Assembly: GCA_038373885.1 (NCBI GenBank)
Contig: JAWZYV010016978.1
Coordinates: 496,001 to 560,000, forward strand
Direction of reading: 5' to 3'
DNA: 64,000 nt
From: Cheiracanthium punctorium
Taxonomy: Eukaryota > Arthropoda > Arachnida > Araneae > Cheiracanthiidae
Shown here: in pieces, positions 59,187-64,000 of the stretch
Position numbering within the stretch: position 1 is the stretch's first letter
Layout of the letters: every line of letters begins with the position of its first letter
Notes under the pieces: generated by a model
Database searches by the model: none
The model's input: only the letters and a program-made list of their open reading frames with translations
Told to the model about the DNA's origin: nothing
Translations under genes and position numbers: made by a program

Positions 59187-59226
59187 ATATTGCATGCGTA
59201 ATGCATATGCATTACGCATGCAATAT
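59187..59226. repeat. Perfect 40 bp palindrome
   Basis: Centre at 59206/59207. Each half reads ATATTGCATGCGTAATGCAT and its exact complement, with no spacer. Confidence 0.95.
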
Positions 59227-60548
59227 CAACGCATGCAAGTATCAACACACGGGTGCATCTATATTATCTGACTATGAGAAAGATATCAGTATAACAGAAT
59301 GTATTAGTGATGTTGCTTACACGCTATAGCACATAAAATGAAAAAAGTCGTTGATGGTACGCAAAAAAAAGTTACGACGCGTCCCGCATAATTACCATTG
59401 CACAAAATTTTGAAAAAAAAAAAAAAAAGAGAGAGAGAACTTTTATTTTCCATAGCGCATCCTTTCTCTAATGCAAAAAATAGAATGTCTGAAGAAAAGT
59501 TTTAAAAAATCAGTATTGATTTCAGTTCCGGGACCTGAACTCTCAGTCACAGCGTATTACTTAAAGAGCTACTGATATTTTTCATTCAACTAAAATACGC
59601 AGTAGAAGAGACTTGTCAAAGCAATAAAAATGTTTTTTCTTCCAGTACTCTCAAAGAGTATTTGATTGCATATAGATTATGTATTTTTCTCCATAAAATT
59701 TGAGTCCTGTAGCATATAACAGGTGTAGATACAAAAATCTCTTCTAAAATAATAAATAAATAAGAAAATGAAGTTGGTAAATATATATATATATATATAT
59801 ATATGAACTGTAAAGTACTATAACACATTTGTGAAATATTTAAATAACTGAAGTCTTAAAACTGTAAAATATTTTATACATACCTTTAACAACAAAACAA
59901 TTTTGATGCACAAATTTAAATCCTTGTTGTTGATTAACCACTGTGAACCAACAAGATTTCAAGATTGAAGTAGTGTTAGTTTAATAACTACTTCTAAATC
60001 TGAAATCTCATTAGTCATTATAACCTTGCAAAATGTAAGCACGGCTCAAGTTGATTTTTTTCAGAATAAACTTATTAGGAGAAAACAATTGTGTCCAATT
60101 TTACCGTCTCGGCTGTTGTACAACTATGAGCAAATAAAACTTTATTATTAAGCTGTCTAGCATTGTTTAGTAATCCAAAAACGCATCTTTTTAAAAGCAC
60201 TGTGCAATTATTATATATTTATTACCATAGCTGCATAGTAAGTTGTTTGTTTACATACTTTGAAGATCGTTAGGCTTATGGACAATCGAACTATAATCAA
60301 TGCATCAACAATAATAGTTATCGTGGTTCAAATTACTACGAACCTATGCAACGAATAAAATTCACAGAAATATAGCTGAAAAGATAAATATTCGTTTCAG
60401 ATTTCAACTATCAATCACTTTATAAAAGTGTATCAACACATCATAACAAGCAATGGCGGAAACGGAACGGCGAACGGACATGAATCTATCGCTTCCCGGT
60501 TTCCTGAATGTATGTCTCTGCGCATGCGCAATGGTCGTTGTAAAAGCT

Positions 60549-60712
60549 ACGGTTATCCAACACAACATTCAGCCATCGGATGGTCAACGGTTATTTTACC
60601 TACGGTTGCCCAACACAACATTCAGCCATCCGATGGCCAACGGTTGTTTACCAACGGTTGCCCAACACAACATTAAACCATCCGATGGCCAACGGTTGTT
60701 TACCCAATGTTT
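60549..60712 (+). repeat. ~51 bp minisatellite, three units
   Basis: The unit starts ACGGTTGCCCAACACAACAT, continues CAGCCATCCGATGG and ends CCAACGGTTGTTTACC. Open frames across it arise from the repeat and are not genes. Confidence 0.85.
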
Positions 60713-60905
60713 GCCATCACAACCTTTAGCCAACAGAATACCGACATTTCCATATGGACATCCAACGTTTGCCCAACGTAACAACCTTGTGCCAACCACG
60801 TGCCATCAATAACCCAACGTATGTGTGCTAGTTGGGTTGGATGGCTCATCAAAATGCACGCGCAGACCCGTTACTAATTGCGAAGGCCCCGGTATATAGG
60901 AGTCT

Positions 60906-62155
60906 TACCTAAGAAACTAGCTTTAACCAATCGCTTTAACTGGCACAAACACGTATTTTCTTTCGCCAGTAGAATTTCCATGAGATATTTTATAAAGAAA
61001 TACTGTTGGTAATTTCCCAGTTTTGGAAGCAATGACTTTTATAATGAAAAGCACTAAAGTGGGTGACCAAGTCTTTGAGTAAAGAATTGTGCGTGTGTGT
61101 GTGTGGGGGGGGACAAATCAGTGTAGTATGACTTTGTCCCCAAAATGTAAAATAGCAATTGGGGACAAAGATTTAATAATACCTCTCAAAAACGTATTTG
61201 AGTATATGTAAGTGAAATTTCCTATTTTAGCTCTGGGAGTAATTGAGTTTTTAAAAAACGCACGACAGAAATATGGAAAGTAACCTAATTCATATCCTAT
61301 GATAAATAAATTTAATATACGAAACCAACGTAGGAGCTTTATCTATTACTCCAATTATCGACCTTGAACTGAAATAGACGAAGCATGGTGGCGGAACCCG
61401 TGTTCGAACATCTCGGACGAGCAACCCACAAACAGCTGATCTTTGTTGTTGTTTGGAAGATCGCGCGCGTTGTATTGCGTATCTCGGCGCGTTGATATAC
61501 AGCTATGTTTTAGCTCTAGAAACCGCTCAAAACATCGTCAATAAGCATTTTAAAATTAATTCTTACTTCCCTTTAATACACAACCTATTAGAGTAGAATA
61601 TTAATATTTAATTCATTGCGATTGTGTCTTTCTTTAATAATAAATGATTAATTTTCGCTACTATAAAGACCAAAATTAACTAACTGGAAAGAGTACTAAT
61701 TAAAATATACAAACTTTTTGTATTTTAACTTGCCAAGAATTATTACATATCTTAGTAATCGATAATTTAAAATATTTAATTGATGAGGAAATTGTTTACA
61801 CGGTAGACAAAAATAAATAGATCAAAATAATTTTCAAAAGATAAAGAAGAAATTATCCAAATATTGGACCAAACTAAATACAAATTAATGAAGAAAAAAA
61901 CATTTTTATTAATTAATCCAAAAAGTACACCAACAATTCTTAAATATAAAATACAGATCACTTAAAAAAATATGTTTACTCTTGCATTCTCTAATTTTGG
62001 CACTCAAAATACACATTTTTAAAAATAATTACAATTCAACCCAAATTTAATACAGTAGGCTAATAACTGGATAAAAAAATAAGATGCTTCAATGAATGGA
62101 AAAATATAGATCCATGTTTATTAAGACTTTAAAAATATTTGTTTAATATTAAATA
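60906..62155. other. No gene seen; short CpG-dense stretch
   Basis: 61375-61500 is GC- and CpG-richer than its surroundings (GATCGCGCGCGTTG, TCTCGGCGCGTTG). This could be a promoter-like remnant or a repeat end. The rest is AT-rich with no coding signal. Confidence 0.35.
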
Positions 62156-62560
62156 GATTACTATGTAAACTATTGTTTAATTAAGGATCTGAAAAATAGA
62201 AAATGCTAAGAAAAATCTAGGAATTTTAAATATCTTATTCAATTTAGAACTACACTCCTTCATTTTAAAATTATTTTAGAAAAATTAAGTAAAATTTAAC
62301 TGATAAAACACTGACAAAAAGGCAAATTAAGACTAGAATAATTAAGGTAATTTGTTTAATTAAGGATCTGATAGATTACTATGTAAACTATTGTTTGATT
62401 AAGGAGCTGAAAAATAGAAAATGCTAAGAAAAATCTAGGAATTTTAAATATCTTATTCAATTTAGAACTACACTCCTTCATTTTAAAATTATTTTAGAAA
62501 AATTAAGTAAAATTTAACTGATAAAACACTGACAAAAAGGCAAATTAAGACTAGAATAAT
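62156..62560 (+). repeat. Near-identical tandem duplication, 187 bp units
   Basis: 62156-62342 and 62374-62560 align without gaps at an offset of 218 bp with two substitutions. A 31 bp AT-rich spacer lies between them. Very recent or gene-converted. Confidence 0.9.
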
Positions 62561-62577
62561 GGAGATCAGATGGGTAC

Positions 62578-62671
62578 GTCAGAACATAGCCTAGAAGCCT
62601 TTGACGGTTCGAATTTTTGTCTGCGGATAGCATGGATCCACGCTTTACGTAGATGCTCATCAGAAGGTAAT
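62578..62671 (-). pseudogene. Partial THAP-domain exon
   Basis: After a polypyrimidine acceptor (TTTCTTTCTTAG) the frame reads LPSDEHLRKAWIHAIRRQKF, then EPSKASRLCSD, the second half of a THAP zinc finger (LP.D...R..W....R..F.PS..SR.CS.HF). The expected HF is missing: the frame runs GTACCCATCTGA. GAC/GTACCC could be a weak donor, making this a real internal exon, but no next exon is visible and the 187 bp duplication begins 17 bp further on. The first half of the domain is not seen upstream within the window. It is either an exon of an incomplete gene or a relic. Confidence 0.6.
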
Positions 62672-62953
62672 CTAAGAAAGAAAGGCAGTTCTCAAGTAAA
62701 CATTTTGACTAAAAGACACATTTTTGCACTGTAGGGTAACAAAATATAATTACAATCTACTGATATCATAAATGAGACATAAGCATAAATGAATCTATCC
62801 TTAATTATTTCTATCGAATTTTGCGTTAGATCAAAATAAATACTGTATAAACAAGAGAAATAACAGCATCTGAAATATAAACATAAAAATACTTTTTTCT
62901 CTCTCATTTGCGATAAAATTAATTATAACTATCTTCGCAATCATTGCTATTAA

Positions 62954-63465
62954 CCCTCTCGTCACCCTGAACCTCATATGAGGCTCCGACTTCAAATAGC
63001 AATATTTAGAGAGAAAACAATTGAATTTAGCATTTTTTTTTCTTTCAGTGATATCAATATCATTAATTCATGTAGAAAGTATATGAGGCTCTTAACTAAA
63101 TGCATAAATCGTGCCTAGATTGCAGTACTAGTCAATTTAGACCATTTTTTACAGTTTTCGCCTCATTGCTTCAGGAGAAAAATTAAGAAAATATTTACGC
63201 TGCTTTTTTGCCATTTTTTTTTCTTTTTAAGGTAGTATAGTTTTTTTCTTATTCCTCAACCTTTACCTAATATGTATATGCATCCTTTTAAATTAATTTT
63301 AGCATAACAAAATGCTTCTAAAATGCAGAAATTAATATTAGAAAAATCTAATATTAATCGACATTAGAAAAAAATATTTTTGTATGATTTATAATAGTAT
63401 TTCAGATGCATTAAATGCTAGACAGATATTTTTCTCTGATTTTTCATAATTCGGTGACGAGAGGG
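62954..63465. mobile_element. 512 bp piggyBac-like MITE with perfect TTAA TSD
   Basis: Perfect 13 bp ends CCCTCTCGTCACC, flanked by TTAA at 62950-62953 and 63466-63469. A subterminal CCTCATATGAGG palindrome follows the left end. No coding. Confidence 0.9.
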
Positions 63466-63469
63466 TTAA

Positions 63470-64000
63470 ACATATAAAAAATTAGGGAACTTACTAAAAA
63501 TAAAAATAGACTTCATTGACCCATTTTGTTTACACTAACTTTAATTTAGTCAATATATCTGAACATCTAAAGTATGCAAGCTATTATAATCCAATACATG
63601 ACATAAAAGTTAGACATTTAAAACAATAAAATACGTTTCTTTTACATTAGGTTATACAATATCAAATAAAAAGTTTTCAACTTTAAAAGAACGTCGGCGT
63701 ATTGCCACGTGCAATGACTGGATTGTTAAGACCTTTTCTATGATGATCAAAGAAAGTTTTCACTTAAATGAATAGAGTAAAACATTAAATAAGTTGTAAT
63801 TTAGTCTTAGGGTCTATGCTTTATAAAAAATCTATATTTCAAAACTGTAAGCTAGTTTTCTTACAGTTCCAGTGACCAAAAATCTTTTTAAATTGTAAGC
63901 TAATTCAAGAAAGTTCGGAAAGTCGATTTCCTATCATAAAAAAAGTCCTTATGTGAACTAAACAATTTTCTTGTATGGCTGTTAAACTTTACACATTATG
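63470..64000. other. AT-rich end of window, nothing seen
   Basis: No coding, RNA or repeat feature can be supported here. Confidence 0.5.

Larger units (their letters stand above)
57304..60836. mobile_element. 3.5 kb element with CCCARSTAGCACACATACGTTGGG ends
   Basis: Both ends share a 24 bp inverted repeat centred on TAGCACACATACGTTGGG. Behind the left end is a 25 bp minisatellite and behind the right end a different ~51 bp minisatellite, both built from CAACG/CGTTG half-sites. The 2.8 kb interior is AT-rich with a SINE fragment and a palindrome and no recognisable gene. Confidence 0.65.
56147..60905. mobile_element. 4.8 kb inverted-repeat element (TIR with CGGGGCCWTCGC)
   Basis: Left GGTATATACGGGGCCATCGC, then TAAGCAACGGGCCTGC, matches the inverted right end TATATACCGGGGCCTTCGC, then AATTAGTAACGGGTCTGC. 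A related terminus is at 280-450 and another near 55405. It encloses the element at 57304-60836. No intact ORF was seen and no TSD was established. Confidence 0.55.

Noticed and set aside
60428..60812. Protein-coding ORFs of 82 and 119 codons
   Set aside because: They read through the 51 bp minisatellite, and their repetitive peptide is produced by the DNA repeat.

Overview
The window is AT-rich metazoan nuclear DNA, most likely arthropod. That assignment is inferred from one intron-rich housekeeping gene plus the type of transposons around it. The only complete gene I can support is the V-type proton ATPase subunit B gene. It lies on the minus strand between 37483 (ATG) and 3735 (stop) in 14 coding exons, every one flanked by GT/AG, and joins into a 503-residue open frame. 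Introns 3 and 9 are each about 12 kb and have been inflated by mobile DNA.

Almost everything else is transposon-derived, and many insertions can be delimited exactly by target-site duplications (TSDs). In intron 9 there is a solo LTR (6624-9876) split by a 2.1 kb hAT element, a 2.25 kb foldback element with ~660 bp arms, a decayed endonuclease-domain fragment followed by a poly(A) run and hairpin, and a 1.97 kb Helitron carrying a Mutator-like MITE and a SINE. Intron 5 holds a pogo/Tigger-like element. Intron 3 holds a Helitron-like element, several small hAT MITEs, an LTR fragment, and a 5.9 kb element with ~780 bp inverted ends, a 4 bp TSD, a broken cysteine-rich ORF and nested hAT insertions.

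Upstream of the gene (37.5-64 kb) I see no intact gene. A 662 bp element with 13 bp TIRs, a piggyBac-like MITE and a 270 bp tandem duplication are followed by a 15.15 kb hAT-type unit (40109-55261, perfect 8 bp TSD). Nested inside it are SINEs, a hAT MITE and a second 4.5 kb hAT element (50341-54862, perfect 8 bp TSD) that still contains a frameshifted hAT transposase C-terminus. From 55.4 to 60.9 kb is a mosaic of nested inverted-repeat elements with a broken THAP-domain exon, two minisatellites and a 40 bp perfect palindrome. The last 3 kb carry an exact tandem duplication, part of a second THAP-domain exon and a piggyBac-like MITE with a perfect TTAA duplication.

The promoter-proximal part of the V-ATPase gene has a TCATGTGA box and two tiny upstream ORFs directly before the ATG. 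All assignments are from reading the sequence; no database search was possible.
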